Assembly (NCBI GenBank): GCA_016748015.1
Contig: JAAOMT010000480.1
Span: 807,428-871,427 of the forward strand
DNA length: 64,000 nt
Direction: 5' to 3'
Source of the DNA: Geosiphon pyriformis
Taxonomy: Eukaryota; Glomeromycota; Glomeromycetes; Archaeosporales; Geosiphonaceae
Under the pieces are notes generated by a model. The model did not search any database and was not told the origin of the DNA. It saw nothing but the letters and a program-made list of their open reading frames with translations. The stretch's first letter is position 1. The number at the start of each line of letters is the position of its first letter. A program made the translations under genes and the position numbers. Below are positions 12,401 to 24,741 of this stretch, one piece after another.

Positions 12401-13590
12401 TTTGTTTTTTTAGAGATTATATTATAATTAATTTTTAATATAACCTTATATTAAAAATTAATATTGGAAATTATCTAATTGTAATATGTAAATAAATATA
12501 TTAGTTTTAATAAAAGCTGTTTTTGATTTAAGTTAGATTTTTATTTGATAGATTATTATTATGTTTCTTATTTAAGAACCTAAAAGTTAACTCAATAAGT
12601 TTTTTGAACTTCTAGTAAGTATTAAATAATTTCTTTTAATAAATGTTTTTTTATTTAATTTAATGTGTTATATAATATTCTTATTGAAATTGCTGTTAGT
12701 AGTTGCTATTATGCTAATTTTCTAAAAAAAATTTTTGTTATATCTTTATATTTTCAATTGTGTCTTTTGTTGAAACTTTTACAATATATTTTTTTATATT
12801 ATATTAATATTAAATGTTTATCTTTTTTTGTTTATAGTAAAGCAGTATTCTATTTTTAATAAATTTAAAAAAAATTTAACAAAATTAGTATTTAAAAATA
12901 ATTTTAATCAGAAATTATTTTTCTAAAACATGAAAAAATTATTCTAAATTTTTAAGTTAATTGTTAATTTTGGCCAAAGTATTACTATAAGTAAATTTTA
13001 TATAATTACATATAGTTGCTATTCTTCTAATATGTTTTTAATTTTGTCAAGCTTGAATTTTATTTACACTCTATTATTGTGTTAAATATTTTATTGTTTT
13101 TAGCAATAAAAAGCAACAATAAGAGAGTTGGCAGTTTTTTTTGTGATCTGAATTAAAAAGAAGAAAAGATCTTCAATTCTACTGATTTTAGTATTAGTAA
13201 ATATTATAATATAAAGTCTAAAAAACATACTTTTCAGCTTTTTTTGGAATTATAATCTAATTTCTCTATTTTTTTTATTTATTTTGTCTAATTAACTTTT
13301 TTTTATTTATTTTTAGTTAAAAAACTATTATATATATACATATTTTAAATTATATATAATTGGGCTTATTTTAACTAATTAATAAATAATTACTAAATTA
13401 TTAAGTCTTATATTTGACTGTAAGTACTTTTTGACTTATTTGTTTATAATTATGTTAAATTAAATATGTTTATACATATTTTGTATGCTATTATATATAT
13501 GTTATATTTTCTAATTTTATTTGTTAATCTGTATTATTTATATTATTATTTAATAATTAGTTAATATATTATAATATTATTATTTTTAAT
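12400..13590. other. Sequence inside LINE B not explained by the LINE
   Basis: Between matched points at about 12330 and 13595 LINE B holds about 1.3 kb where LINE D has about 0.3 kb. So roughly 1 kb is extra and sits in RT between motif A and the region after motif C. It does not match LTR-1, LTR-2 or LTR-3 by eye. The 64-codon frame at 12665-12859 has no motif. Probably another old insertion. Confidence 0.45.
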
Positions 13591-15905
13591 TTCTATTGGA
13601 TAACAACATAAGCATTTGTACAGATACTAAATTAATATTAATTTTATAATATTTTTATTAACAATAACAAAATAATTACAATTTTTATTAATCAGGAAAT
13701 TATAAATACTTTATTGCATATTAGTAATTAACCAATTTTTATTGTTAGACATAAAAAATTTTACAGATATCTAATAATTTTTTTGTTAACAGAAAGTATG
13801 TCTAGACCAAGTTTTGCCAAACATATTTAGACATCAGATTTTTTTAAATATAGTGCTTAGAAAGGCTTTTTTAAATAAACAATTTTTTTATTTGGTTTTA
13901 GCAGTTTTGTAGTTTATAATTAGCTACTAAATACAGTTTAGTTTTGTATTTAAAAGTATATATTAGAAATAAAATATTATAATTAGAAAAAAACTTAGAT
14001 TTAAGATTAATTTGCCAAGAGACTTTCTTAATAAGACTTTGTATTATTTATCTCTATATAAATTGAAATTTTTTAAGCAAATACAAGTAAAAAGCAAAGT
14101 GGCTTTAATAATTGGATTTTTTAATATAGTAAAAATTCTTAATATTTGTTTAAACACTATTTTTTAAATTTACAAATTGCAAGTTAAACACCAAAAAACT
14201 TGTTACAATTTTTGGTTAAATTAAAAATCAGCTCTGTAAATGATTTTTTAATAAGCATAGTAAGAATTTTTTTGAATAACAAAATTTCTCTAACAAATAA
14301 TTTGCTTAGTATATTCTGTTTTTTTGGCTGCTTTTTAATGTTTAAAATACTTAAAAACTTTTGTTACTTTGATGTAGTTTGATCTTTAAAGCAACTAAGT
14401 ATTGCTTTTAGTAATAAGTTGTTAAACAAGCATAGTTTAGTTGTAAATTGAAAACTTTTTATTATTAAAAGAGATTAAGTCTAAAAGATATATTACTAAT
14501 ATAGTTTATAAAAGCTTAGTTTATATAAACAGTCTTTTTATCAAATTTAATAAAAACATTTTCAATTCTGGTTGTTCAAATTTTTGCAGCTCAAAAGAGT
14601 TTTTAAATATTTGAAAATATTTACATAAATTGTAGACAAGAGCAATTAATATATATATTAATAGTTTATTAAAAAACTTAAATACTATAAAAGTAATAAA
14701 TAGAACAACAGTTTATTTTTTTGATGTTTAAATAGACATGAGTGTTAAAATTTTTTGGTTGTTATTATTAATGATATTAGAGTTACAAATTATTGTCTTA
14801 TTATTAGAATGTGTTTTTTTTGTTTAGTGTTTTTATATATAGATAGTTTAACTGTTATAAATATGTGTATTTTAAAGCTCAAGCTTTATGCAATTGATTT
14901 CCAGAACAAATGCTTAATAAAAAAATAGCATATGATTAATTTAATTAAATCAAAAAACATATTTGCAACTTAGACAAAGATTAAAAGTTATTTGGAAAGT
15001 ATTAATAATAATTAATACTTTTATATACAATATAGTACAGTTTTGTGTAATTTTTTCTAATAATGTTTATAAAAAATTTATTATGACAGATAATTAATTA
15101 TGTTAAGCAATACATGACATTTTGTTTATAATATTTATTGAATGATTTATTATGTTTAATAAAAAACAGATCTAGAAGTATGAATTTTATATGACTTATT
15201 TATTTGGAACATAAATTAGTATTATATTGTTTTAATTTAATATCTAAACTTTCATATGTTTTCTGAATTTACTAACAAGGTCTTAGCAGTTTTTTACATA
15301 TATTTGATAAAGCAGTTTATAAAAAACTGCCAATTGTAATTAGAAAAAAACTCTATAACAAAAATTACTCAAATATACTATGCTTGTTTTGTGATAATAT
15401 TAAGTTGTTTAATTATGTTTTTATTTATTTAAAAGATGTCTTTATGCACTTTAGAATTTTATTAAGTTATGCTAAATTGTAAAAATTTTTAATAGAACTT
15501 TGTTTTTTATTATTATCTTTAATACTATACACTTTTTTTTTGAGAATATTAGACATTAGTATTTATAAAATATTATGTAAAAAGTTTGTTTTTAGAAATT
15601 AAATTAATAAGATGGTATTAATATTTAATAATAAAAAGAAAACAATATTAATAATAGTTGATTTTGTTTACTGTTTAGCTATAAAACATTATAGTAAGTT
15701 GTAAAAGTTTAGGTTAAAATACAAAATAAATATAGAAAAAAGTGACTTAGTTGGTAATATAAAAGTATTGTTTTAGATATATAATAGTCTATTTAGTTTT
15801 TTTTAGTAAATATAGTTTATTTACTTAGTATTATTAAGTTTTTTGCTGTTAATTTTGGATTACACAAAAGTTGTTTGTTTTTTTTTGAATTTGGATAAGT
15901 AGATA
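13591..15905 (+). pseudogene. LINE B ORF2, end of RT through RNase H and C-terminus
   Basis: Collinear with LINE D 55105-57461. At 13800-13960 it matches the post-RT block (KAHSDVHFFANVV... and KQFLYLVSAVLQ in LINE D). At 14200-14382 it reads LVKLKISSVNDFLISIVRIF and NKISLTNNLLS, corresponding to LHVSPVNNFLAGVIKI and NKLSLLNSLP. RNase H traces follow at about 14720-15130. The zinc-binding region is at about 15300-15430 and includes a surviving CLFC at about 15380. Dozens of stops. No activity possible. Confidence 0.75.
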
Positions 15906-16035
15906 GTATAGTTTTAATTGGCTTAAGTAATTAGTCACATGTAATAAGCATATAAGCCACATTTAATTAGGTTTATTTAGTTTGTTTTTGTATACTAAAT
16001 AGTAATTAAACTGTACTTATTAAATAAAAAAAAAT
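15906..16035 (+). repeat. LINE B 3' tail
   Basis: After the C-terminal region comes the sequence shared by every LINE 3' end in this window: TTGGCTTAAGTAATTAGTCACATGTAA, then a block ending in an A-rich run at about 16025. In LINE D the corresponding unit is 57462-57600. Such conserved 3' ends are normally what the LINE reverse transcriptase recognises, which is family knowledge rather than something seen here. Confidence 0.75.
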
Positions 16036-16999
16036 AACAAACTTAAAATAAATTTATTATAATATTTTTACAATATATTAAAAATATTAAATAGATTAAT
16101 AGTTTTATTATAAAATTTTTTTTTATTATAAATAATTTTTCATACTTTATTTTTTTTATTTCAAAAAATATTTTTTTATTTATATTATTACAAGTTTATT
16201 TTCTTAATATATTAATTGTTATTATTTCTATTTTAATTATAATTAGTTTTTTAATTCTATTTACATAATTTTATTTATATAATACTAAAAGCTTTTTTGT
16301 TAATATTATAATATAAATTATTTTTTAAATTCTAATTATTGTAAATTTTTATGTACTTTTTTTTAAAAACTAATTTAAAATTTATTTAATATTGATAAAA
16401 TCTTTCTAAAACTATTTTTGCAATTATCTAAAGTGTTTTTTGATGTTTTTTTTTTAATTTTAACAATAAAGTTTTTTATTAATTAATAATAACATAAATA
16501 ATTTTAATTAAAAATTATTTTTCTAAAAAATTTAGCTAATAAATAATAGTTTTATTTAATAAATAGCACAAATATGTTTAATACTTTTAATTATAATAAT
16601 TTAGTTTTTAATATTATTTTTTATTTATTTTTTTATTAAAAATTTTTTTAAAAGTAAAAGCTAAAAGATAATTAAAATAAAAAATTAAATTGTTAAATAA
16701 ATTTTTGTTTTTCTTAATATTAAAATTATTATATATATATATATATATTTGTAATTTTATAAAAAACATATTATAATGTTTTTTTAAATAAGTTAAAACA
16801 ACTTTATAAAATGAGTATTATAATATTTTTTTAATTATATAACTTTTGTTATAAATAATAATAATAATAATAATAATAATAATTTATTTATTAATAATTA
16901 AAAATAAAATATATTATTGATTACATAATTTAAATATAAATATTTATTTATATTAAATTACAATTTTAACAACAAAAAAGCCAATTATTATTATATATA
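16036..16999. other. AT-rich spacer between convergent LINE 3' ends, with microsatellites
   Basis: Nearly pure A+T with no frame of interest. It contains an uninterrupted (AT)n tract at 16731-16748 and an (AAT)n tract at 16854-16883. It separates the 3' end of LINE B (+) from the 3' end of LINE C (-). Confidence 0.7.
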
Positions 17000-17039
17000 A
17001 CCAAAAATAAATAATTTTTTTTTTTACTTTTTAATATGT

Positions 17040-17184
17040 ATAGTTTAGTTATTATCTAGTATATAGAATTAATCAAAGTAATCTTAACTAAATACAACTT
17101 ATGTGTTTATTATATGTAACTAACTATTCAAGCCAATTTAGACAACACTATACATTTATATAAACTACTGAATTATTATCAACA
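17040..17184 (-). repeat. LINE C 3' tail
   Basis: Reverse complement of the shared LINE tail: the ACATGT-like box reads TACATATAATAAAC here, with the following TTAGTTAAGATTACTTTGATTAATTC block. It is directly downstream of the ORF2 stop. Confidence 0.7.
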
Positions 17185-18395
17185 CTAAAAAAAAACACAA
17201 GATATATGTTTTCTAAAACTTATTGCCATAAACTTAATTATACTAAGCATATAAACTATTCTATTTAATAAATTTATATCTAATTTACCAGCCAATGTAA
17301 AAACCATACTATTATTATTTACTAATTTAGTTTTCTCTAATTCTAATTTGTGTTTTGTCTTAATACACCATATTTTATAATAATAAAAATTCACTAGTTG
17401 GCAGGAAAAATTTACCAAAACAGAAACAGTTTTCTTCTTATTGTTATACAACCTTAAAACTTTCTTGATCCAGTTTTTGAAAACAAACTCTTTGCATAAG
17501 ATTATATACAACCTAATATCAGACATACATAAAAACAGAGATTTCACAACCAAAGAAAATATAAATGCCTTTTTACTAGCCAGTGATAACCAAAATTCAA
17601 TATAATCAAGAATTAAATCTCTCTGCTAGTTTAAATTGCTTAAACACATAAACAAATAATCTGAAAATTCCATTTTTTCACAAAACATATACAAAATTTC
17701 CAGATAAAATCTGTTATATAGCTTCTTATATACAGCAACAAAAAGTCTTTTATAAATAGCTTTTATTATATAAGTTTTTAAATTAGCAATAAACACTTCA
17801 GTTATACTAGTAAACATATACAAATTAGAATGCCAAACTTCAATTATCTAAACCCAATCAACAATATGAATAATTTATTAATAATTTTGGCATTAGAACT
17901 CACATCTCAATGCATACTAGTTACTGTCTTATAAATATTTTAAATAAAATGATAAGTATTACTAAAGACTATTGAACTGTTTGTCACCAAATATTGTTTA
18001 AAAATATTAATTAGAAAGAACATAGAAGAATATATAATTGCACCAGCCAACTTATTAGTACAATTATTGTTAAAAACATCAGAATGCTCTTTAATCTTCG
18101 ACTAGACCACCTCTAAATTCTTATTTTTTATCAGATTGTTGACCAAATACCACTCCATCCAACATTAGTTGTGAAAATCCAGTTCAAATAAACTAAGTTC
18201 CAAAATGCATACATCAATAGTTATCTAACTGTCTAAATTCAAAATTACCATACTAAAAGGGGACACATACTTCAAAGCCAAAGCAACAGCATGTATTTTA
18301 GTCATTATAAAAGACAGCATACCAGAAATTCTAATCCCAATATTCACATTCATATTTGAAAAATAAGCAGCTGTCTTACTGATTGCACTTAATGT
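17185..18395 (-). pseudogene. LINE C ORF2, RNase H end and C-terminal domain
   Basis: From the solo LTR towards lower coordinates: RNase H second half (about 17950-18390, with a MTKIHAVALALKYV segment where the active-site Glu of ELQA is Lys). Then comes the linker and zinc-binding region at 17626-17823 (KAIYKRLFVAVYKKLYNRFY, LYMFCEKMEFSDYLFMC), and the C-terminal region at 17185-17553, which is open for 122 codons. In the zinc region the first Cys of the CLFC motif is lost. Several stops and frameshifts occur between the blocks. Confidence 0.8.
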
Positions 18396-18495
18396 TGTTA
18401 CAGTTTAAGAATTTAGCAAAAAGAATCATAAAAATAATACAAACTATTCAATCATAATATAGCACAGTAATAATCTTAGAAAGGTAATGATTAAC

Positions 18496-18587
18496 ATAGT
18501 AGCAAACACCATCTTGCGATAGTGGCAAGCACCAGTTCACAATAGCAGCCAACACCAACTGGTGATAGCAGCAAACACCAGGTTGAA
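18496..18587 (+). repeat. Four 23-bp tandem repeats in LTR-2 U3
   Basis: Units start at 18496, 18519, 18542 and 18565. Each begins ATAG and contains GCAAACACCA or a near variant (GCAAGCACCA, GCCAACACCA). The same array is at 61918-62009 and, badly decayed, at about 48084-48175. Located 100-190 bp inside the LTR and upstream of the TATA sequence, where transcription enhancers of LTR elements usually lie. No spacers, so not CRISPR. Confidence 0.88.
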
Positions 18588-18626
18588 ATATCAAAAAGAA
18601 AGTATTTTCTCATAGAACTATAAACA

Positions 18627-18642
18627 TGTATATATACAGTAG
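18627..18642 (+). promoter_or_regulatory. Putative LTR-2 TATA box
   Basis: TGTATATATACAGTAG lies about 40 bp after the 23-bp repeats. Nearly the same string is found in LTR-1 (31643-31659), an otherwise different LTR. Position and sequence fit a core promoter. The start site itself is not visible. Confidence 0.55.
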
Positions 18643-19263
18643 TTTTAATATTGAAAAATAATCAATCAAGTAATAAAAAATCATAACTTATCAAGCAACA
18701 GATCCAATTTTATCCAACAAACTCCACTTTAAATCATACTTTCAAATTAAATATCCCAAAAAACCTTTAAAAATCAAAAAAAAATGAAAAAGAATATTTA
18801 AAACGGAACTATCACAACCCAAAGTATTAAGAAACTTACTTGTATTATTTATTAAATGAAACTATCATTCATCAACTGAATCCCTTGGAAGAATAATCCT
18901 TGATCAAGATTATTCACGTTGTTACTAATTGATAAAAGCTTTATTGTAAGAATTAGAAAAGCGCTAAAGACCATTAACATTCTGTGTTTCTAGATTAGAA
19001 AAACACATCAGGCAATTGCAAGGATAGCCTCAGAGAAGACCCCAGACAGTGGGTAGATTTCAGTCCAGCCTCTGAGAAGGAGTACATAAACACACACAAC
19101 AATCAAGAATTAAAGAATAACTTACATCACAACAGTAAAAAGAAAGCCTTCAGTGTAACAGTGACATTATCACACAAATAGAATTGAAGAACTCACGAAA
19201 AACTGATTGCAATTAAAGCGGGATATCAGCAATTAAATATAACAAGAAAACCATCCCATAACA

Positions 19264-22200
19264 ATGTGCCTAAACTCTTAAACAAGCCATTAATATAGAC
19301 TATAAAAATATCAGTCCAAACACAATACAAATGATTTATAATCAACTTAAACTCATTCAAACTCAATATGTTGTAAAAAACTGTACTCAAAATATTCTTA
19401 TTATCTTCAATAATAAAATTCACTCTACCCAAAAAACTAGATATAATAATAAATTAAGATAGAACAGAACCCTTTAGATCCAGCTTTTTTTAATAATAAA
19501 AAGTCATCTAAATCATCAATTTATCATGTTTATTCAACAGCCTGTTATCAAAAGTGATACCAAAATGTCTTAAAAACCCACTGTTTTATAGTAAGCTGTT
19601 TTCTCCAAGATATCAGACATTAAAAACCTATTCAGATTGCAGAACACTTGTAACAGATTGTTTGTTAAAGAAACCTCATTGCTCAAAAACACTTTTACCA
19701 CTTCAGTGAAAATTTTTTTCACAGAACTAACTCTTAATTTAGCTAAATAATGCAAAAAATTAGCTGAAGCCCAGCCCAAAACCTGTAAATCCAAAAACTA
19801 ATGATCAAAAAATCTGCTAAGAATGCCTTTAAAATTAGCAAACAAAACTGTCAAAGCCATCTTATCTTCAATTTGTAATTGTTTAAAAAACTTCAGATTG
19901 TATAGTAAAAAATAATGCAAAATCTTATTAGAAAAATTTTTAAGCAAACTTACTTTTAACTGTAAGCTTTTTTTGATTAACAAATCTCATTTGTGACAAA
20001 AATTAACTAAAATAAAACTAAACTGCATATAATAATACACAATCAGCTGTAAAACAACAGAAATTAAGTAGTAAAACTGTTTATTCAAAATTGTTTTTTT
20101 CAAAACCATGTTTGCAAAAAACCTGATATCTAAATGAGCTTTGGCCAAACTTAACTTAGAAAAATTATCAGTAAAAAAATAAATTTCCAAGTAATAATGT
20201 CACTCTTTTTTTTTTGCAATTAATATAAAACTTTCATTAATCATCAAAAAAGCTTTTTTAACCCTTTGGTTAATGAGAATAGCCATTTTCTTGTTATTAT
20301 TAATCGAAATATCATTGATGTTAAAGAATCTACTGGCAATATTCAAAATATACTGTGTTGAAGTTTGGTTATTTTCCATCCAAATTGTGTTATCAACAAA
20401 AGCACCAGTCACAAAAAATGAAGTTTTCCTATCTGTGTTTTCCAAACTGTCTGTTCTGGCCACAAATTTTGTGTCAATACAGTAATTACATGAATGTTTA
20501 TGTTTTTTAACTTTACATAAAAGGAGATTATAAAAAATTCTTCATAGAAGTGGTAAGAAAACTTCTCCTTAGTTTAGTCTGTTTTGAACTTAATAATCCT
20601 TTAAAAAACCAAAATCAATTATTACTTTGTTAGTTTTGTTCTGATGAATATTGTTAAAAAAGCTAATAAAATACTTGCATATTTTGATACATCATAGACT
20701 ATTTTTTAAATAATACTATCTAATCAAGTCATATGCTTTATATATGTTCTGTAAAACCAATCAAAGTTTCCTATTTTTTTCCAAAGCATTTTTACAACAG
20801 AACTAATTGCAAACATGAAAAAATGAGTTAAAGTATCTTTGAATGCTAAAAAATTATCATTCCAAAGAGCACCAGATTTGTTGCAAGCACAAAATATTTG
20901 GTTCAAAAGTATCTTTAATAAAACTTTTCTGGTCATCTTAATTAGTGCTATAGATCTAGTGTTGATTAGTATACTATTTTAATTATAGGACTTTAGAATC
21001 ATAGAAACCTATGCTCATTTCTATAAAGTAAGAACAATGTCAATGTTTAAACAACAATTTAACAGGACCAAAAAACAATCCAAGACCTCAGAACCACAGT
21101 ATTTTCACAATTTATTCAGAATGCTAGACAAGTCAGCAGTTTTGTTATCAAACAACTTTTTCACAATCAAGATCAATTCATTCAAACTAATCTGCTTTAT
21201 AATCTCAAAGAAAGTTCTAAAGTTAATATAATCTAAAGACATATACTGCCAAAACCAATAATTTGACACTGTCTTAAACACTATTTTCTTTCTTGTTCAA
21301 CTCTCTATTATCTTATTTATTTTGCTTTTTACCTCCTTAGGTTTTAAAATCAACCTTTTACAAATTATTAAATAATCTAAAATCACTTTTCAAAAAAGCT
21401 TCTTTAAAACACTTTTGATTATGTGATTTTTGTTTGTACAGAAGTTTTTCATTCTTCTATTAATTGCATTCTTAATTGTGACCACTTTTATGACTTCAGA
21501 TTTCTAATATTTAAATACTTGATAATTTTTTTTGATTTTTGATAAAAACAAAAGAATTTAAAAGTGTTTCCTAATAAAAACATCTTTACAATCCTTGAAA
21601 CCAAAACTTTTAAATAGTGGAATCTTAAAAACTTCTTGTTTCTAAAATTACCAAAGTCTTTAAACCAAATTTTATGAAAAATTTTGTCTGCTAATTCAGT
21701 TATTATCAATTTTATAAGCTTTCACATCACATCCAAATTACTCCATTTTTTTGCAACATAAAATTTGTTATATATACAAGAAATACATTTTTGTAAAAGC
21801 TTTTTAAACTGAGTTTATTTTAAATTATTGATATTTTTGATGTCAAATTTTTATTAATTCTTGTTTGTCTGTCTATAAATTAAATTTAGGCATTTATCCA
21901 AAAAACTTTCTAAACCAATTGAAACCACAACAGTTGAATGATCAGATTCAAAAAACTCAAAAATGCCAAAAACTTCACAATTAATTACTACTAGCAAGAA
22001 ATAATTACTGACTAAGACATAGTTAATAGTCTTTTTCATGCCTTTTTAATTGCTCTATGTAAAAGTTTTTTCAACTGTATTATCTATCAAAAAATTGCTT
22101 AAATCTAACTCAATATATTTCTTAAAGCTTGTACTACACTTTACATTATTTTTATTGAAATCTGCATTCAAAACAACATAAGAACTTGAATTAATTGTCT

Positions 22201-22608
22201 TGGCAATAAGTGCATTTATCTCATTGGCCTGACCAAATTACACATTGGCTGAAGCACCAATATACAAACCCAAAATTGTTACAAAAATTTTGTTGCTAAA
22301 CAGCAAACAAATTAAAATAAGCTAACCAAAAACTTCAGAAACTTTGCATATATGTTGAGCCAAAATATTGTTTATTACAATAATCACCCTAGCACTTATT
22401 TAACCAGTATTTAAACCAGAAACAAAACTTTTATGTTCTGATACTTATTTTTAATCCAAAACCTTGTTTGTTTTTTTAACTTTGTTTTAATAATAATGAA
22501 AACTCAATTGTTAGAATCAAAATACCACTTGATTATATTATTTTGCTTTGTTAAATTTTTTATTTTTCTGACATTACACATAGTTATTTTTCAAACAAAT
22601 TTACTCAT
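19264..22608 (-). pseudogene. LINE C ORF2, endonuclease and RT
   Basis: ORF2 starts at the ATG at 22608-22606, in the same ATGA overlap as LINE D. It reads MSKFV, a TGA where LINE D has Trp, then KITMCNVR. RT blocks follow at 20724-20936 (KVLLKILLNQIFCACNKS, WNDNFLAFKD). Motif C is in the 20200-20463 block: GAFVDNTIWM, where the usual Asp-Asp pair has become Asp-Asn. The post-RT region lies in 19987-20190, 19798-19983 and 19570-19794 (VSSVKKIFTEVVKVFLSNEV). Each block is interrupted by stops. Confidence 0.82.
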
Positions 22609-24450
22609 TGAGAGAAAAAATCACAAAAAAAACTGAGTTAACATATATTTGATCTAATCTTACCAAAATTGAATTAACTAAAACTTCAAGAGTAATCATC
22701 TTAAATTCTAAACTATTTATCTTAGTGATCAAAACTTTTAAACTGCTTACACCCAAATTCATAGCTTTGTTATTTGTAATCAGAGAAAAAATAATAAGAG
22801 AAACTTGCAAATCATTTAAAACTATATTTACACTCAAATTTAAACTCAAAGATACAATTACAGTAGAAGAAAGAGATTGAAAAACAGATGCCAAAGGCAC
22901 CAAGTCAATTATGCTTAGCTTTCTCACAATACTTGACACCTGATTAGCTAAGAGCTCCAAGAAATGTTTCAAAAAAGCCAAGTAATTATTAAATAATGAA
23001 CTATTTTAAACAATTAACATATATTTTTTTCTATTTAAAACACCAAAAACAAAGGAATAAAGACCATAACCAGAATAAATATTATTAGAAAAAACAGCAA
23101 ACAAAACCATCTAAGCCCAGAATTTACTATCAAAGGCAGCAAAACAGAATATAGAGAATTTTTTTTTAATATACAATCTCATCAGCTAAAGACAATTTTT
23201 ATCTAAAACAATTCTTTTAAATATTCTTGAAAGTTTAAGAGTAAATACAATTGGTGTATTACACTTTAAAACAGAATGTTTAAAGTGTCCACACTTTTCA
23301 CAATAAACCAAATTCATTTTAGTCCAAAAAAGTTTTATCCCATTAAAAATCAGCTTTGTATAAAAAGCAAACTCAAGTTTTTTTTTAATTCAAAGCCAAT
23401 CACAATACAGCAGACCCTATTGTCAGATTTGAGTAAACAATTAATGACACAAGTTTTTTTACTAGCTTTTTCTAAAAAAGTTCTAAAATTATGCACAGTT
23501 ATATTCATTGACAAAATAAACAAAAGTGTTCTAAATTAATTTTTAATGCTTAGATATTATAATTTTCAACAGTTTTGGCTATACACACTGAATTTTTCTC
23601 AATTAAGAATGACTATTTTGTTGCCAATTAATCTATTTGCTTCAATTTAGTAAACTTTACTACAGCCTTTTGTCATATTCCAATTAGTTGTAATTTAATT
23701 AACTTAATTTGTTTACCTCAGATACTACAATAATAATCATTTTTTTTAGTGTATTCATAAGAATTTTTTTAATTACTACAGCCCAATCTGAATAAATTTT
23801 TTGTCTTTTGAAATTATTGTTTATGACAATCTTTTTTTCTCTGGCTAATAAAGTGGCTTTTTTTATGTTTTTCTCTAAAATAAAAGTAAATTGAATGATT
23901 TTTTCAAATTTTGAGAGAGTAGTAGTCTTTCTAAAACCATTAACAGTTGAAAAAAATTTTCTAATTATCTGAATCTTAACTGTAGCCAATTTGTTCTCTA
24001 CTGTTAAGTAATTAATGTTCAAGGCAAAAAACTTTTGACTGATATTTCAATTTAAGTTTTCACAATTTTTGAGTTAATTTACATTTTATTCAAAGAAATA
24101 TTGAGTAAAAAAGAGAGGGGTCCTTTATTTTCATCTATATTATAGTTAATTATACTAATAAGGGAGTTACAGTCCAAACCAAAATTAATTTTCTTAATAT
24201 TAAATGTTATTACAGCTGAGCTTAAAAAAAAACCACCATCAATGTTTCCAGACATATTGCTGAATTTACTATTATTGAATTTACTGTCTATATTCGAATA
24301 CACACTACTATTAAAACCAAGTTTAACCAAAGAGATTTTTTTCTTATTATCAGAATGTTTAATATTGTCTATAGAAATTTTTTTCTTCTGAAAAAAAATA
24401 CCATTAATAGAATCATAAAAAGTCCTTTTAGATGCCTTTTTTAAACATAT
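22601..24450 (-). pseudogene. LINE C ORF1 (RRM-type nucleic-acid-binding protein)
   Basis: The longest pieces are 24079-24330 (Ser/Asn-rich N-terminal part, SSVYSNIDSKFNNSKFSN), 23699-24022 and 22601-22981. The 23699-24022 part contains FSTVNGFRKTTTLSKFEKII and WAVVIKKILMNTLKKMIIIV, the counterpart of the LINE D ORF1 region GFGGALTPSKFPGIIRSTF and IIIKEIPVDLPRSAIKAVF, i.e. the start of an RRM-like fold. The C-terminal part (LELLANQVSSIVRKLSIIDLVPL) matches LINE D ORF1 near its end. ORF1 proteins of this type coat the LINE RNA. The copy is broken between blocks. Confidence 0.75.
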
Positions 24451-24741
24451 TGTTACTTAGAGCAGTCTCTAAATTTACCACAAAAAGATTATTAGTTTGA
24501 GAAATATTAAAAGTAATATAATTAAAAAATAAAAACAAAAAACTTTTTTAAAAATATGCTTTTTAGAAAATTTTGGATGTAAAAAAAAAAGAAGTTTTTT
24601 TTATAATTTTTTTTTTTTTATACATTTATTGAGTGAAGTCCAAATACAACCTAAAACTATACATCAAATAATTGATCTAAATTAGGCATGAATCATGCAC
24701 TTTTTACATGTGACTAGCCACTTAGGCCAATCAGAACAATA

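Larger units (their letters stand above)
7840..16035 (+). mobile_element. LINE B: full-length but decayed LINE
   Basis: All parts of the LINE are traceable in order: ORF1 remnant, endonuclease, RT, RNase H, C-terminal domain and the family 3' tail. By collinearity with LINE D the element should be about 7 kb. It is about 8.2 kb because a 905-bp LTR-3 copy (10610-11514) and about 1.2 kb of unexplained sequence (about 12400-13590) interrupt ORF2. Decay is heavy: G and C survive mainly where a change would already have been made elsewhere in the codon. The 5' boundary is uncertain by a few hundred bases. Confidence 0.8.
18396..19263 (+). repeat. Solo LTR-2 inserted in LINE C, TSD ATGT
   Basis: It begins TGTTACAGTTTAAG and ends CCATCCCATAACA (868 bp). 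It is flanked by ATGT on both sides (18392-18395 and 19264-19267), a perfect 4-bp target-site duplication. It is close to identical to the copy at 61819-62692 and still has several CpG sites, so it is young. Its U3-like part has four 23-bp tandem repeats, followed by a TATA sequence. LINE C RNase H sequence continues on either side. A solo LTR arises by recombination between the two LTRs of a complete element. Confidence 0.92.
17000..24600 (-). mobile_element. LINE C: near full-length LINE, minus strand
   Basis: Minus-strand LINE with the family 3' tail at about 17040-17184, ORF2 (17185-22608) and ORF1 (22601 to about 24450). A solo LTR-2 (18396-19263) splits its RNase H domain. Without that insertion, ORF2 plus tail is about 4.7 kb, close to LINE D (4.8 kb). 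It is decayed but less than LINE B. The 5' end lies around 24560-24600, directly against the 3' poly(T) of LINE E on the same strand. Confidence 0.85.

Noticed and set aside
12665-12859. 64-codon frame in the LINE B insertion
   Set aside because: Composition-driven, with no motif and no start context worth noting.
16854-16883. (AAT)n tract as a telomere or origin
   Set aside because: It is a short uninterrupted microsatellite in an AT-rich spacer between two LINE tails. Nothing else suggests either function.
18496-18587. 23-bp repeats as a CRISPR array
   Set aside because: Units are directly adjacent without spacers, they lie within an LTR present in several copies, and there is no cas gene.
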